A stretch of 64,000 nt of DNA from an uncultured Dorea sp. Lineage in GTDB: Bacteria; Bacillota; Clostridia; Lachnospirales; Lachnospiraceae. A model generated the notes under the pieces. The model saw only the letters and a program-made list of their open reading frames with translations, did no database searches and was not told the DNA's origin. The stretch lies in assembly GCA_910585725.1 (NCBI GenBank), contig CAJUFA010000004.1, positions 1 through 64,000 of the forward strand, in the 5' to 3' direction. Positions 8,483 through 18,361 of this stretch are shown here, piece after piece (the first letter of the stretch is position 1; each line of letters starts with the position of its first letter). Both the position numbers and the translations under genes were made by a program.

Positions 8483-8604
8483 GCTTTTGGATTGTAGAAA
8501 TTTTAACAATATACAGTCTCTTTTTTATACATTTTGACGAAAAGCAGAATCTCGCCCCATTGCAGAATTTACAGTAACTTTTTCCATGACGCGCCGGCTG
8601 TACA

Positions 8605-9360
8605 CTAACCTTCCAATAGCTGCCTCAAAAGCTTGATCTTATCCCTTCCTACCGGAAGTATATTCTTCTCATAGCCCTCCATCTTCAATGCAAAACTGTT
8701 ATTCCTCCACAGAAACAGCTCCTTCACCTTATCAAGATTAATCAGATAGCTTTTCTGGCTCCTGAAAAACCCTGCGTCTCTCAGACGTTTCTCAAATTCG
8801 CCGATGGACTTCCCTTCATAGTATTCATCTTCTGACAAGTGTATCATACATCCCCTGTTATACGTCTCGATATAGACGATGTCATGTATCTCTGCAAATA
8901 TCGTCTTTCCTTCCGTATTGATCGCAATCCGTTTCATCCCCTCCCGCAGGCTCCCCTTCGGAACATTCTGCCTTGTCTGTTCCTCTCTTCTGCGCACCTC
9001 ATCTTTTCCGAAGCCGCATCTCTTAAGCATCTTCCGAAGTCTGTTCTGGTCAAACGGCTTCATGATATAATCTTCCACGCCTAGTTCAAACGCTTTCACC
9101 GCATATTCAGAATACGCGGTCACGAATATAATCTTCATATCCGGCTGCATCTTTTTCAACGCATTCACAAGCACCGTCCCGTTAATATCTCCCAGATTAA
9201 TATCCAGAAAAAAAAGATCATATTCCGCTTCCCCCGCCATCTCAAGGGCCTGAGCTCCGCTCTCGCCTTCCTCAATCACAGCGTCCGGCAAAAGCTTAAG
9301 GAGCTGATGTTCAAGCTCGCTCCGCGCCGGTCTCTCGTCATCGATTACTGCAATTCTCAT
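8605..9360 (-). CDS. LytTR-family response regulator
   Basis: The 251-residue protein has an N-terminal receiver domain: acidic Asp7/Asp8, phospho-acceptor Asp53 in LFFLDINLGD, Lys in IMKPF. The C-terminal half is a LytTR DNA-binding domain (HDIVYIETYNRGCMIHL, then FFRSQKSYLINLDKV). I place the start at 9360 because AGGAGGAGCAAG directly precedes that ATG; an upstream in-frame start at 9399 has no such site. It lies 55 bases after the sensor kinase gene and is certainly its partner. LytTR regulators bind paired direct repeats, often at a neighbouring transporter or murein-hydrolase gene; here the symporter upstream is the obvious candidate. Confidence 0.88.
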   Translation of the reverse strand: MRIAVIDDERPARSELEHQLLKLLPDAVIEEGESGAQALEMAGEAEYDLFFLDINLGDINGTVLVNALKKMQPDMKIIFVTAYSEYAVKAFELGVEDYIMKPFDQNRLRKMLKRCGFGKDEVRRREEQTRQNVPKGSLREGMKRIAINTEGKTIFAEIHDIVYIETYNRGCMIHLSEDEYYEGKSIGEFEKRLRDAGFFRSQKSYLINLDKVKELFLWRNNSFALKMEGYEKNILPVGRDKIKLLRQLLEG

Positions 9361-9415
9361 CTTGCTCCTCCTCTGATCGTATTCTCCGCCGCAATCCATG
9401 ATTTATACATCATCA

Positions 9416-11095
9416 TTATCCGGCAAAATGCAATTCCACACAGGTTCCTTCTGCAGAACTTGTAATATGGAGTCCCTGCTCCTCCCCGTAGATACTCTTC
9501 ATCCTCTTATGTACATTACTCAATCCGATACTGCCGCCGATCGCTTCTCCGTTCATCAGCTTCCTGAGTATATCTTCTGTAATTCCTTTTCCTTCATCCC
9601 GGATCCGCACCAGATATCCGGTTTCCGTCTCTTCCGCCTGGATCGAGACGACCCTCTTTCCTTCCCGATTCATTCCGTAACGCACTGCATTCTCTACGAT
9701 AGGCTGCAGAATCAGCGTCGGAATCTCAATATCCATATCTTCCGGCAGATCATAGGAAACGATCAGCTTCTCCTCGAACCTCGCCTGCTCAAGCTCCAGA
9801 TAATCCCTTACATGATCCATCTCCTCCTCCATAGGAACCATGTAGGCATCATAATTCAGATTATACCGGAAATAATTTGCAAGGATAACCAGAAGCTCCC
9901 TCGCCCTCTCCGAATCTTCCCTGCACACGCAAGAGATCGTATTCAGTGCGTTGAAGAGGAAATGCGGATTCACCTGAAACTGAAGAGCTTTAAACTCCGC
10001 TTTCTGACGCATGGCTTTCTGACGCTCTAATTCCGCCAGGGCGATCTGATACGAACTCAGCATTACCAGATGCTGCAGAAGTTCTAACTCGCTTTGACGG
10101 AATACCCACTGCTTCCTGACCCATACGATCAGGCTTCCCACCGTCTGCTCGCGGATGACAAAGGGCGCCGCTATGAGCGAATATTCTTTCATACATTCGT
10201 GCCATGCGCTGGAGACGGGAACCTTGTACATCCTTTCAAGCCTGCCGGACTCCATCGCCCGGATCCCTATATCCGGTATCCCCACTTCAGGCTGAAGGCT
10301 TCCCGACGCTTCACGCCGGCAATCGGCAATAATCTCGTTACGGTTCGTGACCATAGCCCCCACCCAGTCTGTCTCCTCAAGTATAATCTCCACAAAACGC
10401 TTCATATTCTCTCTGTTCTCAATACCCTGTATCAATTGCGGAAGACATTTCTTCATCAGCTCCGACGCCTGCTGCAGCTGGCGGCTTCTCTCGATGTCCT
10501 GCTGGATGAACATATTGTTAAAGCTTGAGATAAAGATCAAGATCCCGGATGCATTCAGTACAATCATCGGCAGCGAGATCTCCAATATGGTGTTAAGCGC
10601 CATCTCTACCGGAACCGTAAACCGCAGAAGGGACACCATATCGCAGACTTCCGCAAAACAGGCCAAAAGAAATAAATCCTGATACTTCCATTTACCCCTC
10701 TGAAAATATGGATAGAATCCTCCTCCCAAAAGTCCGAACAACATAGTGGAGAATGCCGACGCCATAGCAAACGCCTGGGGAAAAGAGAAGAAATATACGT
10801 AGACCGCGCCGATCAGAGACGCATACAGGCCAACAAGAGGCCCTCCCAGTAATCCCGCCGCCATTGCTCCAATTACCCGTGTATTCAAATTATAAGAACC
10901 GATATCTATCCCCGTATATGTAGATAGGATCACAACGCCTCCGAAGATAAGAGACAGGAACGTCTGACTCTTCAGACTTCGCTGCTCCTGCACGATTAGA
11001 TCCTGGATCAGGCGGAACTTTGAGATCAGATTTGCCACCAGTACAAGAAGGCTGATATTAAGAATCAATTCAAACACTAGTTTATTCTCCTGCAT
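9416..11095 (-). CDS. LytS-type sensor histidine kinase (5TM-5TMR, GAF, HisK, HATPase)
   Basis: The 559-residue protein has about six N-terminal membrane helices of the LytS 5TM type (NTRVIGAMAAGLLGGPLVG is a signature). A GAF-like cytosolic region follows around residues 205-345, then the LytS/YehU kinase box with His378 in NPHFLFNALNTI. The HATPase domain has N-box ILQPIVENAVRYGM and G-box DEGKGI. The start at 11095 is chosen because AGAGGAGG sits five bases upstream; a longer frame begins at 11173 without a comparable site. Related kinases sense small carboxylates such as pyruvate; the adjacent DAACS symporter fits a role in C4-dicarboxylate or amino-acid sensing, which is inference. Confidence 0.88.
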   Translation of the reverse strand: MQENKLVFELILNISLLVLVANLISKFRLIQDLIVQEQRSLKSQTFLSLIFGGVVILSTYTGIDIGSYNLNTRVIGAMAAGLLGGPLVGLYASLIGAVYVYFFSFPQAFAMASAFSTMLFGLLGGGFYPYFQRGKWKYQDLFLLACFAEVCDMVSLLRFTVPVEMALNTILEISLPMIVLNASGILIFISSFNNMFIQQDIERSRQLQQASELMKKCLPQLIQGIENRENMKRFVEIILEETDWVGAMVTNRNEIIADCRREASGSLQPEVGIPDIGIRAMESGRLERMYKVPVSSAWHECMKEYSLIAAPFVIREQTVGSLIVWVRKQWVFRQSELELLQHLVMLSSYQIALAELERQKAMRQKAEFKALQFQVNPHFLFNALNTISCVCREDSERARELLVILANYFRYNLNYDAYMVPMEEEMDHVRDYLELEQARFEEKLIVSYDLPEDMDIEIPTLILQPIVENAVRYGMNREGKRVVSIQAEETETGYLVRIRDEGKGITEDILRKLMNGEAIGGSIGLSNVHKRMKSIYGEEQGLHITSSAEGTCVELHFAG

Positions 11096-11243
11096 CTCTT
11101 CCTCCTCTCGGCAGCTATGCACTCTCAGAAATTCTTTATGCTCGATTTCACGGAATGATTTTGTCATATACATAAATTATAGCATATAACTATATACTCT
11201 CTGTAATGTATCATATTTTATAATAGGTTACAATATAAAAGTA

Positions 11244-11276
11244 GAGCCTCTGATACGTAATACGTATCAGAGGCTC
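11244..11276. terminator. Perfect 16-bp hairpin between symporter and sensor genes
   Basis: GAGCCTCTGATACGTA (11244-11259) and its exact complement (11261-11276) are separated by one base. It lies 40 bases after the symporter stop on the minus strand. The downstream minus strand reads TACTTTTATATTG, only a weak T tract. It may be a leaky terminator or processing site that lowers expression of the two-component genes relative to the symporter. Confidence 0.6.
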
Positions 11277-11315
11277 CGAAGAGAGTATTGTATGTCAAAA
11301 TAATGATTTGAAACC

Positions 11316-12569
11316 TTAATTATATGCCGCCGTCTTCTTCTCATTGTAGACGTCTCGGTCTAATTCACCAAGCTTGCTTGCAACCAGCATACCTACCATA
11401 ACATCCACATCTACGTTCATCAGCGTACGGAACATTCCTGCGAACCAGTCGATTCCGATCAGTACCGCGATACTCTCAAGCGGAAGGCCCAGAGAGGATG
11501 CAAGGAACGTGTATACGATAACGGAACCGCCCGGTACAGAGATCGTACCCATACACATCAGGCAGGACAGCAGGATCGCCATACCCATCTGGTATACCGA
11601 CATATTGATTCCCGTCGACTGTGCCATAAAGAATATCGCGGCAACATAACACTGAGCAGCTCCACAGCTATTCATAGACATGGTGATAGGACCCGTAAAG
11701 TCCGCTACCTTGCGGCTTACCCCGAACTTCGTCACCGCGTCTTCCATTTTCGTCGGAAGACAGATGGCTCCGGAGGTAGTCGTAATCGCCATGATCGACA
11801 TCTTCGCGAATTTCTTCGGCATCTTCACAACATTCACCTTACACAGCGCCGCCGTCAAAGGTCCGAATATCAGGAACTGGATCGCATCGCCGATCAGAAG
11901 CAGACCTAAGAACTTAAGCATCGGGATAATAACCTTAAGACCGGTGGATCCCGCAACATTCGCCAGCAGACAGAAGATACCGATAGGCGCAATATTCATT
12001 ACCGTCTTAATAATATTCGTGATGACCGCGTTCAAACCTTTTACCCAGTCAACTATGACACGATTGCCGCTCTGCTTCGTATAAGCGCCCATTGCAATTC
12101 CGAAGAACAAAGCAAATACAATACACGGAACCATAGCGCCTTCTGACATGGAAGTAATCACATTCGTAGGTACGAATCCCAGAATTGTTTCCTGTAAAGA
12201 AGCTGATTCAACCGTAGCATTTGCCACATCTTCCGCGCTCACAAGCTCAATTCCGACGCCCGGTTTCAGAAGCATGGACAGAACCACGCCAAAACCGGCT
12301 GAGATTACAGTAAATCCGATAATCCATTTGAAAGTATGGAATCCCATCTTTCCTACATCCTGCCCGTCTCCGCTTCCAACCGCCGCCGCTACTGCAGACA
12401 TAACCAGAAGCACCACCGACATTTGAATCAAACGCAGGAAGATATCACCGATGAATTTTAAATTTGATGCCCACTCTCCCACAAACGCGCCGAAGATAAT
12501 ACCGCCGACTGTTGCGACCAGAATCTGTGTCGTAAGAGATATCGAAAGTCCTTTTTTCTTTTCTTCCAT
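11316..12569 (-). CDS. Dicarboxylate/amino acid:cation symporter (DAACS family)
   Basis: The 417-residue membrane protein has the hydrophobic profile of GltP/DctA/SstT transporters. Family signatures include a serine-rich reentrant segment (AITTTSGAICLPTKMEDAV near residue 265) and the NSCGAAQCY region near residue 300, corresponding to the usual substrate-binding NMDG-type loop. It would take up C4-dicarboxylates, glutamate/aspartate or neutral amino acids with Na+ or H+. The NMDGT motif is replaced by NSCGA, so the substrate should not be assumed. It is upstream of and in line with the LytS/LytT pair. Confidence 0.85.
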   Translation of the reverse strand: MEEKKKGLSISLTTQILVATVGGIIFGAFVGEWASNLKFIGDIFLRLIQMSVVLLVMSAVAAAVGSGDGQDVGKMGFHTFKWIIGFTVISAGFGVVLSMLLKPGVGIELVSAEDVANATVESASLQETILGFVPTNVITSMSEGAMVPCIVFALFFGIAMGAYTKQSGNRVIVDWVKGLNAVITNIIKTVMNIAPIGIFCLLANVAGSTGLKVIIPMLKFLGLLLIGDAIQFLIFGPLTAALCKVNVVKMPKKFAKMSIMAITTTSGAICLPTKMEDAVTKFGVSRKVADFTGPITMSMNSCGAAQCYVAAIFFMAQSTGINMSVYQMGMAILLSCLMCMGTISVPGGSVIVYTFLASSLGLPLESIAVLIGIDWFAGMFRTLMNVDVDVMVGMLVASKLGELDRDVYNEKKTAAYN

Positions 12570-12878
12570 TTTCTTATCCCATCCTCCGTTATTTTTATTT
12601 TCCCATTCATTTCTCCGAGACGGCCATCCCTTATTTCTGTATATATTTTATCTTTTTATCAGAAATGCGCAAGAGATTCTGCAGGAAATGTAAGAATTTC
12701 CGTTTAAAAGGTTGTAATTGATGTCCAAAAATATCTATTATTCGATGGCAATCGAAAATTCAACCGAAAAAATACACTAAAATTTTCCTTTTTTTTCTAT
12801 CATTATGCCAAGTGAATTTTTAGACAATCATGTTATAATTTTGATATATTGATTATATTAGGAGGACTGTAAGATCTT
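12570..12878. promoter_or_regulatory. Divergent intergenic region with an extended -10 for the galactosidase
   Basis: This 309-base AT-rich gap separates the divergent symporter and alpha-galactosidase genes. On the plus strand TGTTATAAT at 12831-12839 is an exact extended -10 (TGnTATAAT) about 40 bases before the galactosidase start, followed by ribosome site AGGAGGA at 12861. On the minus strand, TAAAAT preceded at 16 bases by TTGCGC is only a weak candidate for the symporter. I see no gene or riboswitch here. Confidence 0.45.
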
Positions 12879-15068
12879 ATGGGAATTATTTTTAACGAGA
12901 CATCAAAAACCATCACCTTACACACGAGACATACGTCTTATCAGATGAAGATCGGCAATCTGGATTACCTTCTTCATCTCTACTATGGACCGTCTATCCG
13001 CGATACAGATATGTCCTATCAGATTATGCAATATGACCGGGGATTCTCCGGCAACCCTTATGAATCCAGGAATGAAAGGACTTTCTCACTGGACGCGCAA
13101 CCCCAGGAATTCAGCACACAGCAGCAGGGAGATTTCCGTACCACATGCATCGAAGTGGTCAATTCCGACGGAAGCTACTCTTTCCATGGCAAGACAGCTG
13201 GATTCAAGATCACAAAAGGAAAATATCAATTAGATACACTCCCCTGTGTGTTCGCAAGAGAGACCGACACCGCAGATACTCTTGAGATCACCCTGACAGA
13301 TGCGATTACCGGCGTCTCTGTCCTGCTTCTCTACAGCGTATTTGAAGAGGCCGATATCATCACAAGAGCCGTGAAAGTCATAAACTCCGGTTCTGCGTCT
13401 ATCCATCTTAAAAAGATTATGTCCGTCTGCCTCGATTTTTTGAACGGCGCAGACTTTGACATGGTAAGCCTTCCTGGGCGTTACGGTCAGGAACGGCAGG
13501 TAGAACGTCAGCATATGACGCATCATATTCATACCATCGGAAGCGTACGCGGTTCATCCAGCCATCAGCAGAATCCCTTCGCCGTCCTTTGTGACAAAAA
13601 CGCTACGGAAGATTACGGCAGATGCTATGGATTCTCTCTGATGTACAGCGGCAACTTCCTGGCAGAAATAGAACTTGACCAGTATGACCAGCTTCGTCTG
13701 GTGATGGGTATTCATCCAAAGCAATTTGTATATGAATTAAAACCACAGGAAATCTTCGAAGGCCCGGAAGTTGTCATGGCGTTTACCGAGCACGGATTTA
13801 CCGGCCTTTCTCACCTTTACCATGATTTCTATCGGACAAACCTGTGCCGCAGCAAATTCATTCAAGAGGTTCAGAGGCCTGTGCTGATCAACAGTTGGGA
13901 AGCCGCATTCATGGATTTTGACGACGTGAAACTGGTGGAGATTGCCAAAGCAGCCAAGAATATGGGCGTCGACCTGCTTGTCATGGACGACGGATGGTTC
14001 GGCAAACGAGACGACGATAACAGCGGTCTGGGCGACTGGTACGTGAATACAGACAAGATCAAATGCGGACTTCATAAGCTTGTAGAGCAGATTAATGATC
14101 TGGGCATGAAATTCGGTATCTGGTTCGAACCCGAGATGGTATCGGAAGACAGCGACCTCTACCGCAAACATCCCGAATGGGCCATGCAGATTCCGGGCCG
14201 TCACGCCGTTCGCAGCCGGAATCAGATGGTTCTGGATATGTGCAGAAAAGATGTACAAGATTATCTGATAGAGAATATCAACGCAATCCTTGATGACGCC
14301 AATATCTTCTATGTGAAATGGGATATTAATCGTTCATTGACCGATATCTGGTCCAACGAACTGCCTTCCGAAAGACAGGGAGAAGTCTATCATCGATACA
14401 TCCTCGGACTTTACCGTGTGATGGATGAGATCGTAAAGGCGCACCCGGATATCTTATTCGAGGGATGCTCCGGCGGCGGCGGACGTTATGACGCTGCGAT
14501 GCTCCATTACTATCCGCAATACTGGGTCAGCGATAACACCCACCCCATTGACCGCCTGAAGCTTCATTACGGTACCTCCTTCGTCTATCCGGTATGTACG
14601 ATGGGCGCGCATGTCTCGGACAACGGCAAATTCATCCCCATCAAGACGAAAGCCGTGGTCGCCATGTGCGGAACTTTTGGATATGAGCTGGACGCAACCC
14701 ATCTGTCCGCCGAAGAACAGGAAATCTGCCGCGAACAGAGCGATTTGTTCCGCAAATATTATCCCCTCATTGTCAAGGGAGATTATTATCGCCTGACGAA
14801 TCCCTTTGAGCCGGGTAACCTGACCGCGTGGCAGCATGTATCGAAAGATAAATCGGAATCCCTCTTAAGCGTCGTTGTCACTAATCTGACCTGCAACGGC
14901 CCTCAGGAATATATCCGTGCAAAAGGGCTTAACCCTGACGCCATGTACCAGATCAACGACAAAGAAGAAGTGTACTCTGGTTCCGCCCTTATGAACGCGG
15001 GGCTTCCTATCGACCGGGAAGTAGACGATTACAGTTCCTTCCAGTTCTATCTGAAGAAACAAAAATAA
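12879..15068 (+). CDS. Alpha-galactosidase, GH36 family
   Basis: The 729-residue protein is full length for bacterial GH36 (AgaA/RafA/MelA type), with an N-terminal beta-sandwich and a central TIM barrel. The nucleophile is Asp482 in VKWDINR and the acid/base is Asp552 in VSDNTHP, 70 residues apart as in characterised family members. Further marks are LLVMDDGWFGKRDDD and GIWFEPEMVSEDSDLY. No signal peptide is present, so it acts in the cytoplasm on imported raffinose-family sugars or melibiose. No transporter or regulator for these sugars is adjacent; it appears to be transcribed alone and ends at a hairpin. Confidence 0.95.
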   Translation: MGIIFNETSKTITLHTRHTSYQMKIGNLDYLLHLYYGPSIRDTDMSYQIMQYDRGFSGNPYESRNERTFSLDAQPQEFSTQQQGDFRTTCIEVVNSDGSYSFHGKTAGFKITKGKYQLDTLPCVFARETDTADTLEITLTDAITGVSVLLLYSVFEEADIITRAVKVINSGSASIHLKKIMSVCLDFLNGADFDMVSLPGRYGQERQVERQHMTHHIHTIGSVRGSSSHQQNPFAVLCDKNATEDYGRCYGFSLMYSGNFLAEIELDQYDQLRLVMGIHPKQFVYELKPQEIFEGPEVVMAFTEHGFTGLSHLYHDFYRTNLCRSKFIQEVQRPVLINSWEAAFMDFDDVKLVEIAKAAKNMGVDLLVMDDGWFGKRDDDNSGLGDWYVNTDKIKCGLHKLVEQINDLGMKFGIWFEPEMVSEDSDLYRKHPEWAMQIPGRHAVRSRNQMVLDMCRKDVQDYLIENINAILDDANIFYVKWDINRSLTDIWSNELPSERQGEVYHRYILGLYRVMDEIVKAHPDILFEGCSGGGGRYDAAMLHYYPQYWVSDNTHPIDRLKLHYGTSFVYPVCTMGAHVSDNGKFIPIKTKAVVAMCGTFGYELDATHLSAEEQEICREQSDLFRKYYPLIVKGDYYRLTNPFEPGNLTAWQHVSKDKSESLLSVVVTNLTCNGPQEYIRAKGLNPDAMYQINDKEEVYSGSALMNAGLPIDREVDDYSSFQFYLKKQK

Positions 15069-15142
15069 ATTCAAACATGATGGCAGTTAACTTGCAAGAT
15101 AACGAATTTCCCTCTGAGAATGGAATAAGAGGAAAAAGAATA

Positions 15143-15171
15143 GGACCTTGAGGATATAATCCCCAGGGTCC
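15143..15171 (+). terminator. Terminator between the alpha-galactosidase and the Res gene
   Basis: GGACCTTGAGGAT (15143-15155) pairs with ATCCCCAGGGTCC (15159-15171) with two imperfect positions and a three-base loop. CTGCTTTTC follows on the plus strand and TTCTTTTTCC on the minus strand, so it can serve both converging genes. Confidence 0.6.
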
Positions 15172-15210
15172 CTGCTTTTCTCGGCTTCTACATCCGCAAG
15201 CGGGCTCCTT

Positions 15211-18200
15211 CTATCCCTTCAACCGATCCAGCAAAGATTCATAACTATCTACAACATCGTATATCACTGCTCCATTGCTGATCGCTTTAAAATGCTCCTT
15301 TGCACAATGAATTTTGGACTCCTCGATCAGTCTAAGCTGCATAGAAGACATATCCCCCTTTGTCTCGGCAACAAAATAGATATACTTTACAGTTCCTTCA
15401 TAAAAAGCGATCGCCCAGTCAGGAGTATAATGCCCCACCGGAGTTGAAATATAGAATCCTTCCGGCAATTTTACATAAACAGCAACATTGTCGTCCGTAT
15501 CCAACAATTTTGCAAATTCCTTTTCACTCGTAGAATCATACACAAGATGATCATACAAATGCTTTTTTGTCTTCATCGCATTCGCGCCTAACTTTCCTTT
15601 TATGGTCGGGGCAGTGAATACATCTGCCTCATAATTTTCATCCAAAACATCATATGTAATATGCCGGATAATAACAGCCGCCTTCTCCTCGTTAATCAAC
15701 CGCGCCGCTTTCGATATGAATTCTTCCGGATTACCTCTATACTGATCAAATACGGAAGGACGGATTCCTTTTAGAATACCAATAACTGCTTTTCTTGTCA
15801 GCCCCGTTTCATCTACCAGCTTTCCTACAAGATCATATTTCACACCGGGATTAACCGTGATTTCTGTTCCTGCATGATACGCGGCTGTTGACTCTCGATC
15901 AAAAGCTGCGCCGGAAACTAACGCTTCCCTGGATTCGATGCCGTTCATAACACCGCTCTCAACCTTAAAGTATATCTTGGATACTCTTAATTTATGATTT
16001 AATGTATCAATTGACTTGTCGACTAATTCATCCGTATCAAAATTAACCCTATACAAAGATTTCCGGCGGATCTTTTTCCATAAAGCTTTAAATTCCGGCA
16101 TCTCCAATTTATCTTTCTCCACAGTAAGTTCTACATTGCTGCTGCGTGCATTTTCCGGCTGCATTGTATTTGGATCATATATAGAATCTAATATTTCAAT
16201 CACAGCCTGTTTACAGTCAGCCGCTTCGTCCGCCACTTTGATATCGTTGTTTGCCTTGGCTTCATAATACTTATCCGTCAAAGCATACCTTTTATCGATA
16301 TATCCATTAAGAATCAGGCCGACATGTATTGCTCTCGCCATATCTGGATCGATAACCACTTCATTTCCATCATCGTCTTTGATTACTTTTCCTTGGAAGA
16401 GCGCTTCGACGACCGCACGCGGCCGACCTGAGACCGCCTCCGCAATTTCTGACTGCAAAGCCTTCGCAAAACTATCATAGCTTTCACTTGCAATGACTGT
16501 CAAAATATTGATATTATGTACATCGCTCCCAAGGAAGGAGGAATCCATCCTTTCACCGTCCTGATTCACACACAGCCGGAGACCTCTGCCCACTTCCTGC
16601 CGCTTTCGAACCTCGCTGCCGCTCTGCTTTAAAGTGCATATCTGGAACACATTTGGATTATCCCATCCTTCGCGGAGCGCAGAATGAGAAAATATAAAGC
16701 GCACAGGAGATTTCTCTGGATCTCTGTCCAAAAGAAGCTCCTTATTTTTCATAATCAGGTCATAAGCGTCTATATCATCAGAAATCTTTTCTTTCTTATT
16801 CATAAGCTTGCCGTTAGCCAGATGACCTTTCTTATCGACAGAAAAATAACCCGCGTGAGTAGACGCCGCCGGTATCATCGCAAGATATCTCAAATATTCC
16901 TCATCATCCGCAACCGTCAGCAGATTATCAATAATATCCCGATATTCTTCTTCAAACATATCCGCAAAAATACCGTTTCTCGCCTGCCCCGCCGCGTCAT
17001 ATTCTCTGTAATGACTCACCTCATCAATAAAGAAGAGGGATAATACCTTAATCCCCTTATGAAATAATTGCCTTTCCCTTTCCATATGAGAAAGAATTGT
17101 TTCGCGGATCTGAAGTCTTCGGATTTGTTTCTCGCTGACTCTTCCAATGACGTCCCCTGCATAAATCTTAATCCCATTCAGAAACTCAACCGAATCATCC
17201 CGACCGTCGATACACTTTACCACGAACCCGTTCCTATATTCCTCCAATTCCCCTGAATGATCATAAAGATTGTAACGTTCCCTGACAACCCGCGTTACTT
17301 TTTTTGTAATTCCGGATTTTGTCTTACATTCAAACTGGAGGGTCGCCGTAGGCGCGGCCCCAGAGATATTGATCCCTTGAAGATAAATATAGCCTTCCGC
17401 AGCCGTACTGCCGGATTCCGCAATACCCTTTACCGCAATCTTCTTTACCAGTCTTTTGTTGTATGCCTCCATCGCGTCTAAACGATAGACCATATTATAA
17501 ATACTGTCTGATTTATGTGTCGCGGAATAACGCAGCGTAAATAACGGCTGAAACTCCCTCAGCCTTTCCTTGGTTTTTTTTCCTTCCACACTTTGAGGTT
17601 CATCTATTATTAAAATGGGATTTGTCCCGGCAATAACATCAATAGGTCTGCGAGAACGAAACTCGTCCAATTTCATATATATTCTTCTGGCGTCCTTTCC
17701 TCTTGCATTGAACGCCTGAGAGTTAATGATCATCACATTGATGGAATGATCTGAAGCGAAATGGTCGATCTCTGTAAGCCTTAAGGAATTATAAATAAAA
17801 AAATGAATCTTCCTTCCATACTCTTCCGCGAAGTGCTCCTGTGTCACCTGCAGCGACTTATAAACTCCTTCCCGGACGGCAACGCTTGGAACTACAATAA
17901 TAAACTTACTCCACCCGTAATGTTTATTCAGTTCATACATTGTCTTACAGTAAGTATATGTTTTACCTACCCCTGTCTCCATCTCTATGGTCAGGTTATA
18001 CTTTCCTTCAAGTTTTTCCGACGGTTCAATCTGGTTCCTTCTTTGTATCTTCTGAATATGCTCCAGCACAACTGCGTCAGAAAGTTCAGGAACAATTCTT
18101 TGATTACTCCATCCGGTAAAATCTTTCTCTTCAGTCATTGTTTGCTGATAATACCCTGTTCCCCTTTCCATCATATAAGTCGGCGTCAGATAGGGTTGTC

Positions 18201-18270
18201 CGGCAAACACGTCGACTACCGCCTTGGCGGCGTCCGCCTGAAATTTCTGATGTTTGAATTGTAATCTCAT
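15211..18270 (-). CDS. Type III restriction enzyme Res-like helicase-nuclease (orphan)
   Basis: The 1,019-residue protein is an SF2 helicase of the type III Res class. It has Walker A ETGVGKTYTYCK, motif II LIIDEPQ and motif VI-like VGRGLRLCVN. The C-terminal nuclease carries PDW, followed about 16 residues later by ETKG (PD-D/ExK). Both halves look intact. The start at 18270 follows GAGAGGAAAAAGA and begins MRLQFKHQKFQ, the conserved N-terminus; the longer frame from 18447 has no support. No methyltransferase (mod) gene is next to it, on either side. It is AT-richer by eye than its neighbours, compatible with acquisition. Confidence 0.85.
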   Translation of the reverse strand: MRLQFKHQKFQADAAKAVVDVFAGQPYLTPTYMMERGTGYYQQTMTEEKDFTGWSNQRIVPELSDAVVLEHIQKIQRRNQIEPSEKLEGKYNLTIEMETGVGKTYTYCKTMYELNKHYGWSKFIIVVPSVAVREGVYKSLQVTQEHFAEEYGRKIHFFIYNSLRLTEIDHFASDHSINVMIINSQAFNARGKDARRIYMKLDEFRSRRPIDVIAGTNPILIIDEPQSVEGKKTKERLREFQPLFTLRYSATHKSDSIYNMVYRLDAMEAYNKRLVKKIAVKGIAESGSTAAEGYIYLQGINISGAAPTATLQFECKTKSGITKKVTRVVRERYNLYDHSGELEEYRNGFVVKCIDGRDDSVEFLNGIKIYAGDVIGRVSEKQIRRLQIRETILSHMERERQLFHKGIKVLSLFFIDEVSHYREYDAAGQARNGIFADMFEEEYRDIIDNLLTVADDEEYLRYLAMIPAASTHAGYFSVDKKGHLANGKLMNKKEKISDDIDAYDLIMKNKELLLDRDPEKSPVRFIFSHSALREGWDNPNVFQICTLKQSGSEVRKRQEVGRGLRLCVNQDGERMDSSFLGSDVHNINILTVIASESYDSFAKALQSEIAEAVSGRPRAVVEALFQGKVIKDDDGNEVVIDPDMARAIHVGLILNGYIDKRYALTDKYYEAKANNDIKVADEAADCKQAVIEILDSIYDPNTMQPENARSSNVELTVEKDKLEMPEFKALWKKIRRKSLYRVNFDTDELVDKSIDTLNHKLRVSKIYFKVESGVMNGIESREALVSGAAFDRESTAAYHAGTEITVNPGVKYDLVGKLVDETGLTRKAVIGILKGIRPSVFDQYRGNPEEFISKAARLINEEKAAVIIRHITYDVLDENYEADVFTAPTIKGKLGANAMKTKKHLYDHLVYDSTSEKEFAKLLDTDDNVAVYVKLPEGFYISTPVGHYTPDWAIAFYEGTVKYIYFVAETKGDMSSMQLRLIEESKIHCAKEHFKAISNGAVIYDVVDSYESLLDRLKG

Positions 18271-18312
18271 TCTTTTTCCTCTCAGGAACATTTCGTAAAG
18301 TATACCCAGAAA

Positions 18313-18336
18313 ATCCCGCCTTATAAAAGGCGGGAT
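18313..18336 (-). terminator. Terminator-like hairpin after ppdK
   Basis: ATCCCGCCTT (18313-18322) and AAGGCGGGAT (18327-18336) are perfect complements around a four-base loop. The minus strand continues TTTCTGGG, a short T tract. It lies 26 bases after the ppdK stop and before the Res start. Confidence 0.55.
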
Positions 18337-18361
18337 CCTCATTAAATTATATACTCTTCTT

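Noticed and set aside
8476..8509. Full Rex operator at the dehydrogenase promoter
   Set aside because: The two TTGTTAA motifs are in the same orientation, 20 bases apart, not an inverted pair.
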